From the NCBI RefSeq assembly GCF_038502225.1, contig NC_091357.1, positions 5,681,000 through 5,744,999 on the forward strand: 64,000 bases of DNA, written 5' to 3'. Each line of letters starts with the position of its first letter. Position 1 is the stretch's first letter. The position numbers and the translations under genes were made by a program. The notes under the pieces are model-generated. The model was not told the DNA's origin. It saw only the letters and a program-made list of their open reading frames with translations, and made no database searches. This document shows positions 47,227-60,391 of this stretch, piece after piece. The DNA comes from Cherax quadricarinatus. Its lineage: Eukaryota; Arthropoda; Malacostraca; Decapoda; Parastacidae.

Positions 47227-48734
47227 CGGCATTTCTGAAAACATCTACACTTTAAAGACGTGATTTGATCGTATTGTTTTTGCGAGGGCTTGATGCCTAA
47301 CTATGGAATCTGGATTTTTCTCTACCGAGCTGTTCACGGAGTCATCTAATAACCGTATCTTAACTGACAATTGGCCTTCCAGCACAGTGCCAACGAGACG
47401 AAGTCATCTGAACGACCTCGCTGTCTCCACCTCCTAGTCAACCTTCAGAATTAGTCAGCTGGCCTGCCTGTCATATCTGAACAATATTGACACTCCAGCT
47501 ACATAGTGTTCATTCCTCTGAAGATGTGTGTGTAAGCACACGAAAGCGAACAGGTTTTATTACCTATTTTCACTATGGGATTTTGGTATTTGCAGTCACG
47601 CGTTTTATTGTGATTTCCGTATTTTTGATATATGCGTCAGCATAAACGTCTCTAATGACGTTTCCTTCCTCCTCGTTAGAGAATTTAAGTTTATTTATAA
47701 TACCTTTGTTTAGTCTCTTTATCTTTATTTTTAGTTTTTCTCTGAAGATAGTTTTATTTAATGTGTTAATATTTTCCTTAAAATATATTTAACTTTTTTT
47801 TTTTCTGGTATAGTTAATGTTTCATGAATATTTTTCACTTGTAATTTTTCCCCTGAGAGTCGTAATGGTATAAGAATAGCGGTAATATTTTTAGTATCTG
47901 GAGGGATAGTAATAATGATAGTAACAGAAGTGATGATAATGGTGGTAACTATAGCGGTAGTAATGGTAACAGTAGTGTTGTTAATGGTTGTAGCAGTGGA
48001 GGTGATTATGATGGTAACAAGTAGTGGTGATAATGGAAGGAACGGTAGTGGTAACACTAAGTAACAGTAGTAACCTTGGTACTGTAACAGAAGAGGTGGT
48101 GACAACAACATTGGTAATGATAGTAGCAGAGTTTACGTAACAGCATTTATGCGATAAGTAATGACGACCATAGACGAGGTGTGTGTGTCTTTCCTCTGTA
48201 TAAATACAGTGAAAAAAATATATCCTTAGAGGACTTGAATATACCAGGAAAAAAGTATGAGAGTTGTTGATGAAATTAAGGGAGAGAGAGATACGACCCT
48301 GAAAAAAGGGGGGGGGGAGAGAATTCGACCCTGAAAAAAGTGAATGAAGAGAAGCGGATGTGTGAAGGTAGTATTTCCTTTTGAATCATGTAACTGAGCA
48401 CTACTAACAAGAGCTGTTTGAAGCAGTTAGAAAATTGGAAAGACCTATGACAGGATGAATAAGAGAGAGAGATATATGACAAGGGTTGTAAATGTGGGAG
48501 ATATGTTGCAAGATAATAAAGTATAATATGTTTAGAGACGGATTTCAAAACAACTGAAGGTTTGGGACAGCTGTAGAACTAAAGGATTTCATGCATGTGA
48601 ATTCAACTGGGAGTTGTCACATTCGATGTGTGCTTAGGACAGTGCTTCTGTGCCTTTCAGAAACTGTTAAGGTTGGTGCAGGAGTTCGTACAATAACAGG
48701 TATTGCCGACAAATGTGTGTGTGCGTGTGTGTAC

Positions 48735-48737
<3 letters not shown>
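47227..48737. other. Spacer, no gene seen; one CTGAAGA...CGAAAG motif
   Basis: At 47517-47547 CTGAAGATGTG, GTGTG-TAAG-CACAC and GAAAGCG form a small stem, similar in outline to the motif at 8880. At 47890-48110 is degenerate GTAGTAATGGTAACA-type sequence. Otherwise unremarkable. Confidence 0.4.

Positions 48738-48779
<42 letters not shown>
48738..48779. repeat. (TA)n, left flank of MITE copy 2
   Basis: TA run ending TTAA directly at the TIR. Confidence 0.95.
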
Positions 48780-49599
<820 letters not shown>

Positions 49600-50480
49600 C
49601 ACTTGCCCCATGCTCCAAGGGTCGCCGACCTTATTGGGATGAAGTTATAGCAAGGAGGGAGGTCTTCATATTTGCAGGTCTTCTGGGTATCACTGAAGAT
49701 GGCAGCTCCACCCCTTCAGCTTCGAAGTGTGGCAAATAGGTATCTGCCAATGTGGCGGCACATGTGTAGTCCCAAGTAATCTGCTTACCATCCTTCCAGG
49801 GTAGCACAGTGGGTCCATCAGGACGCTTTTGACTTCCGTCAGACCTCTGTACTTGGAGTTTCCGTTGAGCTGGGCAACGGGCTGTGGCGAGGCTTCTCTT
49901 TATGATGTCGTTGACCTCCTCATGTCTAGCACATTTCCCTTCCGATGTGTGACACACGAGACTATGAAGCCCGAATTGATCAGCTGTCGCCCTGCCGCAA
50001 ATACACCTGTGTTCGGTGAGTATGGGAGCGGTTAGGCGAAGAGCAACACCAATCCGAATGGCCTGTGGGTCGAGTCGAGTGCCCAGAGAGGAATTGGAAA
50101 CAGGTAGAAGGAAATCTCCTGAATGCTGTGCCTTCACCGCTACACGACGAGCTTTGCCCTTTCCTGAAGCGTTGGTGACCATGGTGTTGGCGATTTTTTC
50201 CATGATCGGTTTGTGCCAGTGGGACTGTTTCTGCTCTTTGGGAGGAGCTGGTCTACTGGAGGAGTCGGCAAGGGTGTCCCACCACACTGGTGCTTCAGTG
50301 AACTTGGGGTTTTGAGCTCCTACCGCACCTCTCAAGCGTTCGGGAACAATCTCCTTCACTAGTCCACTGGAAGTCAAACACGAGGACAGAAATGCAGGTA
50401 AAGCTACCTGCGTTGCTTTGCGCACCCCTTTACCTCATAGTCGCACTAGGAGGGTTGCCTGATCCCATTGCTGATCTTCC
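49600..50480 (-). mobile_element. LINE-R: C-terminal region of a non-LTR element with restriction-like endonuclease signature
   Basis: A 264-codon minus frame (50425-49631) continues upstream through one stop to about 50480 (QWDQATLLVRL). It contains TRLDPQAIRIGVALRL, then C-x-C-x10-H-x3-C (CICGRATADQFGLHSLVC), RHEEVNDII and KRPDG...WKDGKQITWD, i.e. PD with a D 15 residues later. A CCHC finger followed by PD-x(12-15)-D is the hallmark of the R2/R4/NeSL/HERO-type LINEs whose endonuclease lies at the C-terminus. The reverse transcriptase is absent (5'-truncated). Assignment to this group is inference from motif spacing; I also recall this domain from many marine-invertebrate repeat proteins. 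The frame is nearly clean, so the insertion is fairly recent. Confidence 0.65.
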
Positions 50481-50591
50481 AGTAATAGATTCAGTGCTTT
50501 TTTAATGATTGATCTCAGGAGTGAGTCATATTCGTTGAGTGGTCAAAAGAGGGTGCGCACCTCAGGATAATATATAGTATTTAGCTGCATT

Positions 50592-50778
50592 AGGCTAAAT
50601 TAAATTACGCTTGTTATAAAAAGGTTAGGTAAGTCTTCTAAGATTCTTTTGGTAAAAAATTATTAATTTTTACATTATAAATGGAAAAATATATCTTTAA
50701 ACGTATAAGAGAAAATTTTAGAAAGGATTTCATTTTAAACGAATTCTTGCTAATTGACCAGTTTTACGTATACTGTAC

Positions 50779-50782
<4 letters not shown>
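50592..50782 (-). mobile_element. MITE copy 3, truncated, inverted
   Basis: Reverse complement of the left half of MITE copies 1/2: TCTTGCTAATTGACCAGTTT is shared, and the end TACTGTACGACA is a decayed TIR beside (TA)n. The other end is missing. Confidence 0.75.

Positions 50783-50831
<49 letters not shown>
50783..50831. repeat. (TA)n beside MITE copy 3
   Basis: TA run between MITE copy 3 and the Penelope-like remnant. Confidence 0.95.
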
Positions 50832-50833
<2 letters not shown>

Positions 50834-51300
50834 GGCTTAAATTCTTCCCAAATTGTATTAATTATAAATGAATCTAATTTTTATAATCCTAAACCAGTAT
50901 TCATTGGTTTAAGATTATAATATAATATTCATATGAAGGTTGATTCAGTTGCATTTCTCTCAACCATAGACCAGCTTGATACAGTTTTTTCGGCCTTTTG
51001 AAAATCAATTGGATGGTTAAAATCTTTCAAATGAATTAGTAGAGCATTAGAATCTTGTACAGTTCTAATGCTATATTTCTGTTGTTAATCTTAGTTCAAG
51101 ACTTTTCCCAGTGTTATAGTAATAAACTGTTACATATTTTACAAGGAATCTTGTAGACACACCCATAAGCATTTTGGGGGGAACTTTTAGTCTGAGATGT
51201 TTTTCTTTTTTTACTGTATCAAGATTTTTAAATACAACTTAGAGATGTTTAAATTTTGCAGACGAGATTTTTTCCAAATTTTCTTAATGATTTTGTTTTT
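50832..51300 (-). mobile_element. Penelope-like retroelement, GIY-YIG endonuclease remnant
   Basis: The minus strand reads AYGCVYKIPCKICNSL (51170-51125). After a frameshift it gives YNTGKSLELRL (51118-51085), then SNALLIHLKDFNHPIDF (51050-51002), EKTVSSWSMVERNATEST (about 50985-50935) and N-x-GL-x-KLD-like residues near 50885. This order (GVYKIPC, Y-x-TGK-L--R, NAL--H--HxIDF, R---E) is the GIY-YIG domain of Penelope-like elements, which nicks the target for reverse transcription. Stops and at least two shifts make it inactive. The RT part is not recognisable upstream. Confidence 0.75.
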
Positions 51301-51869
51301 AAATCTGTTTTTTTTTCTCCAAGTCATATTGTCTCTGTAGGTTTAAACCCAAGCAAATTATAAAAAAAAAGTGTACCAATACGCCTTGTTTTAAATTAGG
51401 TTGTATAAACCAAGGAAACCTTATGTTTAAACGCAGGTAAATTAAAAAAAACATCCTAATAGGTCTAGTAACGAGGTGACTGTGGAAAAAAAAATTGAAA
51501 ACGTTCAGAAGGGAACGATCATCACTTGGAGCGGCAGAGACAAAGAGAAAGAGAGAGAGAGAGAGAAACAGAGATGGACGGGTGATATTCAGCCAGTGGG
51601 TCTGCCTCACCCCAGAGAGCCAACCAGTGAGGTTGCAGTAATCCCCAGTCTCCACAGGCAGTGTTTGTTGGGGTAAACAACACAGGTATTGACTTCGCCA
51701 GACTTACGGCTCCGCCAACGTCTCTCTCTCATATATTTTCTGCGAAGCGTTTGCCAGCTGTTTCTTTTGTCTCTCAGCATGTTATAGTCTCTCTGAGAGT
51801 CACTCTGTCTCGCCTCACTCGTTTCTTATCTCTGTAGCGGCTGTAGACGTCTCATACAATGCAAAACTT
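51301..51869. other. Spacer, no gene seen
   Basis: Contains two similar GTTTAAACCCAAGC / GTTTAAACGCAGG blocks (51337, 51424) and a GA run (51548-51566). It could include eroded Penelope-like sequence. Confidence 0.35.
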
Positions 51870-54800
51870 GTACCAGCCCTCTAATTCCTCCACACACACT
51901 ACCAGCCCTCTAGTCCCTTCATACACTACCAGCCCTCTAGTTCCTCCACACATTACCAGCCCTCTAGTTCCTCCACACACTACCAGCCGTCTAGTCCCTT
52001 CATACACTACCAGCCCTCTAGTTCCTCAACACATTACCAGCCCTCTAGTTCCTCCACACACTACCAGCCCTCTAGTCCCTTCATACACTACCAGCCCTCT
52101 AATTCCTCCACACATTACCAGCCCTCTAGTTCCTCCATACACTACCAGCCCTCTAGTCCCTTCATGCACTACCAGCCCTCTAGTTCCTCCACACACTACC
52201 AGCTCTCTAGTTCCTCCACACACTACCAGCCCTCTAGTTCCTCCACACACTACCAGCCCTCTAGCTCCTCCACACATTACCAACCCTCTAGTTCCTCCAC
52301 ACATTACCAGCCCTCTAGTCCCTTCATACACTACCAGCCCTTTAGTTCCTCCACACACTACCAGCCCTCTAGTTCCTCCACACACTACCAGCCCTCTAGT
52401 TCCTCCACACATTACCAGCCCTCTAGTTCCTCCACACATTACCAGCCCTCTAGTCCCTTCATACACTACCAACCCTCTAGTTCCTCCACACACTACCAGC
52501 CCTCTAGTTCCTCCACACACTACCAGCCCTCTAGTTCCTCCATACACTACCAGCCCTCTAGTTCCTCCACACACTACCAGCCCTCTAGTTCCTCCACTCA
52601 TTACCAGCCCTCTAGTTCCTCCACTCATTACCAGCCCTCTAGTCCCTCCACTCATTACCAGCCCTCTAGTCCCTCCACTCATTACCAGCCCTCTAGTCCC
52701 TCCACACAATACCAGCCCTCTAGTTCCTCCACACACTACCAGCCCTCTAGTCCCTCCACACACTACCAGCCTTCTAGTCCCTCCACACACTACCAGCCCT
52801 CTAGTCCCTCCACACACTACCAGCCCTCTAGTTCCTCCACACACTACCAGCCCTCTAGTCCCTCCACACACTACCAGCCCTCTAGTCCCTCCACACACTA
52901 CCAGCCCTCTAGTCCCTCCACACACTACCAGCCTTCTAGTCCCTCCACACACTACCAGCCCTCTAGTCCCTCTACACACTACCAGCCCACACACTACCAG
53001 CCCTCTAGTCCCTCCACACACTACCAGCCCTCTAGTTCCTCCACACACTACCAGCCCTCTAGTTCCTCCATACACTACCAGCCCTCTAGTTCCTCCACAC
53101 ACTACCAGCCCTCTAGTTCCTCCACTCATTACCAGCCCTCTAGTCCCTCCACTCATTACCAGCCCTCTAGTCCCTCCACTCATTACCAACCCTCTAGTCC
53201 CTCCACTCATTACCAGCCCTCTAGTCCCTCCACTCATTACCAGCCCTCTAGTCCCTCCACACACTACCAGCCCTCTAGTTCCTCCACACACTACCAGCCC
53301 TCTAGTCCCTCCACACACTACCAGCCTTCTAGTCCCTCCACACACTACCAGCCCTCTAGTCCCTCCACACACTACCAGCCCTCTAGTTCCTCCACACACT
53401 ACCAGCCCTCTAGTCCCTCCACACACTACCAGCCCTCTAGTCCACACACTACCAGCCCTCTAGTCCCTCCACACACTACCAGCCTTCTAGTCCCTCCACA
53501 CACTACCAGCCCTCTAGTCCCTCTACACACTACCAGCCCTCTAGTCCCTCCACACACTACCAGCCCTCTAGTTCCTCCACACACTACCAGCCCTCTAGTT
53601 CCTCCACACACTACCAGCCCTCTAGTCCCTCCACACACTACCAGCCTTCTAGTCCCTCCACACACTACCAGCCTTCTAGTCCCTCCACACACTACCAGCC
53701 CTCTAGTCCCTCCACACACTACCAGCCCTCTAGTTCCTCCACACACTACCAGCCCTCTAGTCCCTCCACACACTACCAGCCTTCTAGTCCCTCCACACAC
53801 TACCAGCCCTCTAGTCCCTCTACACACTACCAGCCCACACACTATCAGCCCTCTAGTCCCTCCACACACTACCAGCCCTCTAGTCCCTCCACACACTACC
53901 AGCCCTCTAGTCCCTCCACACACTACCAGCCCTCTAGTCCCTCCACACACTCCCAGCCTTCTAGTCCCTCCACACACTACCAGCCCTCTAGTCCCTCCAC
54001 ACACTACCAGCCCTCTAGTTCCTCCACACACTACCAGCCCTCTAGTTCCTCCACACACTACCAGCCCTCTAGTTCCTCCACACACTACCAGCCCTCTAGT
54101 CCCTCCACACACTACCAGCCCTCTAGTCCCTCCACTTATTACCAGCCCTCTAGTCCCTCCACTCATTACCAGCCCTCTAGTCCCTCCACTCATTACCAGC
54201 CCTCTAGTCCCTCCACTCATTACCAGCCCTCTAGTCCCTCCACACACTACCAGCCCTCTAGTTCCTCCACACACTACCAGCCCTCTAGTCCCTCCACACA
54301 CTACCAGCCTTCTAGTCCCTCCACACACTACCAGCCCTCTAGTACACCTGCCAGCCCACACACTATACTCTAGTCCCTCCACACACTATCAGCCCTCTAG
54401 TCCCTCCACACACTACCAGCCCTCTAGTCCCTCCACACACTACCAGCCCTCTAGTCCCTCCACACACTACCAGCCCTCTAGTCCCTCCACACACTACCAG
54501 CCCTCTAGTCCCTCCACACACTACCAGCCCTCTAGTCCCTCCACACACTACCAGCCTTCTAGTCCCTCCACACACTACCAGCCTTCTAGTCCCTCTACAC
54601 ACTACCAGCCCACACACTACCAGCCCTCTAGTCCCTCCACACACTACCAGCCCTCTAGTCCCTCCACACACTACCAGCCCTCTAGTTCCTCCACACACTA
54701 CCAGCCATCTAGTCCCTCCACACACTACCAGCCCTCTAGTTCCTCCACACACTACCAGCCCTCTAGTTCCTCCACACACTACCAGCCCTCTAGTTCCTCC

Positions 54801-55760
54801 ACACACTACCAGCCCTCTAGTTCCTCCACACACTACCAGCCCTCTAGTTCCTCCACACACTACCAGCCCTCTAGTCCCTCCACTCATTACCAGCCCTATA
54901 GTCCCTCCACTCATTACCAGCCCTCTAGTCCCTCCACACACTACCAGCCCTCTAGTTCCTCCACACACTACCAGCCTTCTAGTCCGTCCACACACTACCA
55001 GCCCTCTAGTCCCTCCACACACTGCCAGCCCACACACTATCAGCCCTCTAGTCCCTCCACACACTGCCAGCCCACACACTATCAGCCCTCTAGTCCCTCC
55101 ACACACTACCAGCCCTCTGGTCCCTCCACACACTACCAGCCCTCTAGTCCCTCCACACACTACCAGCCCTCTAGTCCCTCCACACACTACCAGCCCTCTA
55201 GTCCCTCCACACACTACCAGCCCTCTAGTCCCTCCACACACTACCAGCCCTCTAGTCCCTCCACACACTACTAGCCTTCTAGTTCCTCCACACACTACCA
55301 GCCCTCTAGTTCCTTCACACACTACCAGCCCTCTATTCCCTCCACACACTACCAGCCTTCTAGTCCCTCCACACACTACCAGCCCTCTAGTCCCTCCACA
55401 CACTACCAACCCTCTAGTTCCTCCACACACTACCAGCCCTCTAGTCCCTCCATACACTACCAGCCTTCTAGTCCCTCCACACACTACCAGCCCTCTAGTC
55501 CCTCCACACACTACCAGCCCTCTATTTCCTCCACACACTACCAGCCCTCTAGTCCCTCCACACACTACCAGCCCTCTAGTTCCTCCACACACTACCCGCC
55601 TTCTAGTCCCTCTACACACTACCAGCCCACACACTACCAGCCCTCTAGTCCCTCCACACACTACCAGCCCTCTAGCCCCTCCACACACTGCCAGCCCTCT
55701 AGCCCCTCCACACACTGCCAGCCCTCTAGCCCCTCCACACACTACCCTCTATCCCGTCCA
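51870..55760. repeat. Very large minisatellite, 27-bp unit, about 144 copies
   Basis: Unit CTACCAGCCCTCTAGTCCC plus TCCACACA. Variants are GTTCC/GTCCC, CTCATT for CACACT, TTCATACA, CCTTCTAG, and 12-bp short units (CCCACACACTAC). The 27-bp unit lacks stops, so plus frames of 534 and 1036 codons (repeat YQPSSPSTH in one of them) and minus frames of 459-473 codons cross it. Variable bases are not confined to silent positions in any frame. Blocks of CTCATT units recur at 52600, 53120, 54130 and 54880. Confidence 0.97.
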
Positions 55761-55789
55761 CAAACCCTCCACCATTCGTCTAGCAATAG

Positions 55790-56829
55790 ACTGGCAGAGG
55801 GTTTGTTGAAGTGATAGAGGACTGGTAGAGGGTTTATGGAAGGGTAGAGGACTGGTAGAGGGTTTGTGGAAGGGTGGAGGACTGGTAGAGGGTTTATAGA
55901 AGGGTAGAGGGTTTGTGGAAGGGTAGAGGACTGGTAGAGGGTTTGTGGAAGGGTAGAGGACTGGTAGAGGGTTTATAGAAGGGTAGAGGGTTTGTGGAAG
56001 GGTAGAGGACTGGTAGAGGGTTTGTGGAAGGGTAGAGGACTGGTAGAGGGTAGAGAAGGTTTTTGACTGGTAGAGGGTTTGTGGAAGGGTTGAGGACTGG
56101 TAGAGGAAGGGTAGAGGACGGGTAGAGGTTTTGTGGATGGGTTGAGGACTGGTAGAGGTTTTATGGAAGGGTAGAGGACTGGTAGAGGGTTTGTGGAAGG
56201 GTAGAGGACTGGTAGAGGGTTTGTAGAGGGTTTGTGGAAGGGTAGTAGAGGGTTTGTGGAAGGGTAGAGGACTAGTAGAGGGTTTGTGGAAGGGTAGAGG
56301 ACTGGTAGAGGGTAGAGGGTTTGTGGAAGGGAGGGTTTGTGGAAGGGTAGAGGACTGGTAGAGGGTTTGTGGAAGGGTAGAGGACTGGTAGAGGGTTTGT
56401 GGAAGGGTAGAGGACTAGTAGAGGGTTTGTGGAAGGGTAGAGGACTGGTAGAGGGTTTGTGGAAGGGTAGAGGACTGGTAGAGGGTTTGTGGAAGGGTAG
56501 AGGACTGGTAGAGGGTTTGTGGAAGGGTAGAGGACTGGTAGAGGGTTTGTGGAAGGGTAGAGGACTGGTAGAGGGTTTGTGGAAGGGTAGAGGACTGGTA
56601 GAGGGTTTGTGGAAGGGTAGAGGACTGGTAGAGGGTTTGTGGAAGGGTAGAGGACTGGTAGAGGGTTTGTGGAAGGGTAGAGGACTGGTAGAGGGTTTGT
56701 GGAAGGGTAGAGGACTGGTAGAGGGTTTGTGGAAGGGTAGAGGACTGGTAGAGGGTTTGTGGAAGGGTAGAGGACTAGTAGAGGGTTTGTGGAAGGGTAG
56801 AGGACTGGTAGAGGGTTTGTGGAAGGGAT
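55790..56829. repeat. Minisatellite, 30-bp unit, inverted relative of the 27-bp array
   Basis: Unit GGGTTTGTGGAAGGGTAGAG plus GACTGGTAGA. Its reverse complement (CTACCAGTCCTCTACCCTTC, then CACAAACCCT) is about 80% alike the 27-bp unit. The left part is irregular, with truncated and partial units; the right part (56335-56829) has about 17 virtually identical units. Confidence 0.95.
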
Positions 56830-56999
56830 AGATTGTTACAGAACGTTACGATCCATTGATAATTAAGCACGATCACTCAGAGAAAACTATTTTATTGCTG
56901 AACATGACATGTGTGTGATTTTGGTCGTTAAGTGACCATTTTCTGGTGAACAGGGACAACCCTTCTCCCTCGGACGACTTTGCCGAAAAGGACTATATT

Positions 57000-57250
57000 T
57001 ACTTTTAGACACGACCCTACCGCCAGGGACGACTCCGCTTGAAAACGACCCTGCTGCAAGGGACATCTTAAAGACGACCTAACCGCAAGGTACGGCTCCG
57101 TAAAGACGACCCTGCCACAAGGCACGACTCCGTGAAGACGGCCCTGCCGCAAGGTAGGACTCCGTGAAGACCCATCCGCAAGGCACGACTCCTGGAAGAC
57201 GACCCAGCCGCAAGGTACGACTCCCTGGAGACAGCCTTTACGACAGGCTA
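57000..57250. repeat. Degenerate minisatellite, about 32-bp unit
   Basis: About eight copies around GCCGCAAGGTACGACTCC and TGAAGACGACC. Confidence 0.85.
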
Positions 57251-57884
57251 GCACAGAGTTACGACTAGTGATTAACCCGCTCGGGCGAGGTAGGAATAGC
57301 GGCCGACCCGGGTAATGAAATGGACCCGGTGCACCAATTAGGCAATCTTGGCAATCAATCCTCCACCCCTCAACCACTGAGGAGGTGAGGAGGACCCTGC
57401 AGGAGGTCCAGCAGGAAGGAGGAGGTGGAGGAAGTAAAGAGAAAGAGAGGAGAAAGAGGTAGGGAGGAGGAGAGGTAGACAAGACGGTGATAACTCAGTA
57501 CACCAAACGGTACCGAGATGGGAAATGGTATGGTGGTATCAACGTGTGGAAAAAGGCCCTTATGTACAGTTAGGACATTTAATAAATGTCCTGAAGTGGT
57601 CATAAGCATATTTTTCCGCAGGGTACTGAGATGAAACAAGCCTTTATTACACCACGTTTTGCTCAGAGGGGAGGTTTTTAAGGACTTGAGTTCTGCTACC
57701 AGCATCTTGTGTTATCAAACTGGTTTTACCCTTGAGACAAGAGCGACATATCCAGGAAGGTTTCCCTCAGGTCTGATGCTCTGGCTCAGTGGATCAAGTT
57801 GGATGGTGGAGACTCGGGTGACTCAGGGTCCAAGCCCTGAGAAGTGGAAACGTTAATATATTTCCAAGAAAATGATAATGACGG
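57251..57884. other. Spacer, no gene seen
   Basis: A GGAGGTGAGGAGGACC purine-rich stretch (57380-57475) and mixed sequence. No recognisable domain. Confidence 0.4.
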
Positions 57885-58065
57885 GAGACTTGAGTCCTGG
57901 AGGTGAGAAGTACAGTGCCTGCACTCTGAAGGAGGGGTGTTGAAATGTTGCAATTTTTTAACTGTAGTGTAGGCTCATCTCTGCTAAGACAGTAATGGAT
58001 TGAGTGATGATGAAAGTGTTTCTTCTTCATCCTGCCTTGGTGGGAAACGGCCGTTGTGTTAAAAA
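57885..58065 (+). repeat. Dispersed repeat R, copy D (partial)
   Basis: Shares GACTTGAGTCCTGGAGGTG, CAGTGCCTGCACTCTGAAGG, AACTGTAGTGTAGGC and GCCTTGGTGGGAAACGGCCG with copy A in the same orientation. Directly upstream of LINE-I. Confidence 0.65.
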
Positions 58066-58079
58066 AATAATAATGACAA

Positions 58080-59065
58080 CGCTATCGATGTTTTGGCTGC
58101 AGGGTTCTACAAGGGTCAGTCCTAGGACCGGTGCTGTTTCTGCTGCATGTGAACGACATGACGGAAGGAATAGACTCAGAAGTGTCCCTGTTTGCAGATG
58201 ATGTGAAGTTGCTGAGAAGAATTCAGTCAGACGAAGACCAGGCAGAACTACAAAGGGATCTGGACAGGCTGAGACCTGGTCCAGCAATTGACTCCTGGAA
58301 TTCAACCCCACCAAGTGCAAAGTCATGAAGATTGGGGGAAGGACAAAGAAGACCGCAGACGGAGCACAGTCTAGGGGGCCAGAGACTACAAACCTCATTC
58401 AAGGAAAAAGATCTTGGGGTGGGTATAACACCGGGCACATCTCCTGAGGCGCACATCAACCAAATAACTGCTGCAGCATATGGGCGCCTAGCAAACCTGA
58501 GAACAGCATTCCGCCATCTTAATAAGGAATCATTCAGGACCCTGTACACTGTGTATGTTAGGTCCATATTGGTGTATGCGGCACCAGTTTGGAACCCACA
58601 CCTATCCAAGCACGTAAAGAAACTAGAGAAAGTGTAAAGGTTTGCAACAAGACTAGTCCCAGAGCTAAGGGATATGTCCTATGAGGAAAGGTTAAAGGAA
58701 ATCGACCTGACGACACCGGAGAACAGGAGAGAGATAGGGAGGACATGATAATGGCATATAAAGTACCGAGAGGAATTGACAAGGTGTACAGAGACAGAAT
58801 GTTCCAGAGATGGGACACAGCAACAAGGGGACACAGTTGGAAGTTGAAGACTGAGATGAATCACAGAGATGTTAGGAAGTATTTCTTCAGAGTAGTCAGG
58901 AAGTGGAATAGTTTGGGAAGCGATGTAATGGAGACAGGATCCATTCATAGCTTCTAAGAACAGGTATGATAAAGCTCATGGCGCAGGGAGAGTGACCTAG
59001 TAGCGGCCAGTGAAGAGGCTGACTACAGGAGCTATGACTCGACCCCTGCAACCACAGCTAGGTGA
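58080..59065 (+). mobile_element. LINE-I: RT second half, C-terminus and 3' end
   Basis: The plus strand reads LFLLHVNDMTEGIDSEVSLF and then ADDVKLLRRI (58130-58220; YADD-type box intact), DLGVGITPGTSPEAHI (58410-58460), FRTLYTVYVRSILVYAAPVW (58530-58595), SYEERLKEIDL near 58678-58710, DVRKYFFRVVRKWNSLGSDV (58865-58925) and SIHSF. It ends with CGACCCCTGCAACCACAGC and TAGGTGAGTATG (59040-59070). Only a few frame breaks, so this is the best preserved RT copy here; the first half of RT is missing. Confidence 0.85.
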
Positions 59066-59083
59066 GTATGTACACACATACAC

Positions 59084-59116
59084 TGTTGCAACCCCTGAAT
59101 GGGTTACAATGTATAT

Positions 59117-59161
<45 letters not shown>

Positions 59162-60391
59162 GTATATTATCTTTTCATGTAATTTTATAATACTTATATT
59201 TGCAATAATAGCTAAATCGTAAATATATTGCTTTATATTATTATTTGACTTAGTTACTATTGTTAGGTAGGATGTAACATTATGTGCTCATAGTTCGTCT
59301 TGATTGTCTAACTACTGTAATTATCGCTCGTGGCTCGTTACTCTGCCGGCTTCTCGTTGTTGCTGGGCAGCAACTGTCCACGGAGCTATCATGTGATCGA
59401 TGGGGGGGGGGGGTGATCACACCTCGCCTAAAGTACTCAGTCTGGTCTAGACTCGCTTGGTGGTTGGACGTATTCCTGACAAGTGCCTAAATCTCCCTTA
59501 TTGGCCCTTGTTGGAAGATCGTCTCTTGTCTCATTATTGTTGTAGGTTCTGTAGAACTCTGTTCACAGAACACTGTCGAGACTTAGTGATTTTCGACGTT
59601 GTACTGAGGTTGTGTGTCGCATAGACACTTTAAGCAACTCAGGTCCTGAGCTGTAGCTTCTGACCTAATTTGTACTGGTATCTGTGTATTGTCACAGTCG
59701 GTGATTTTCTTATGCTGAACTTAGATTCAGTAGTATGGGAGTTTTGTGACTTTTGTGGAGGATCTGCAGATGGTCCCTACTTAGTGTCGTTATATTATCT
59801 CCTTGTTCCTGATTCTGTGTCGCAGTTGTTTGTTATATTGCTATTGGGCTTAGCATTCTTTTTATTGTTCAAGCAGACTGTTCTGACTGCCAGTTGGTCA
59901 AGAAGTTAGTTTATTTGAGGACTTTGTCAGTCACTTGTTTAAGTCTAGTCGAGTCGTGAGACATAGCGAACTACTTAGAGCACTTACACACATACACACA
60001 ATCTTACTTATATATATTTGTAATATCTTATTAAATGTTAATGTACCAGACGGTACTTAAGAACTATAAATGTGATATGTGCTTTCAGCACAATACTACT
60101 GTACACGAGAGAAGTGATTATTATTAATTTGTTTGAATTGATTAATTTAATTTAATTTGATAATATACCTCTAGACTATACTAATAAATTTATTAAATTT
60201 TAATTTCTCTAGTTAGTAGCCTACCAGTTGTAATCCTGAAGCACTAATAATTCTTATTGAATTCTAATGGATAATTGGACCAGGATACTGACTTAATTGT
60301 TACGAAAACCCAGTAACAGGCTGGATGCTAAGAAGGGCAGTCCTTTCTAGTATTACCTGGAGATCTCTAAGCTTTTAGAATCGCATTTTTT

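Noticed and set aside
52164..55274. 1036-codon plus frame with a YQPSSPSTH nonapeptide repeat, superficially like an RNA polymerase II CTD or a mucin
   Set aside because: The 27-bp unit has no stop in several frames on both strands, so equally long frames run on both strands. Variable bases are not biased to silent positions. No signal peptide or unique coding flank.
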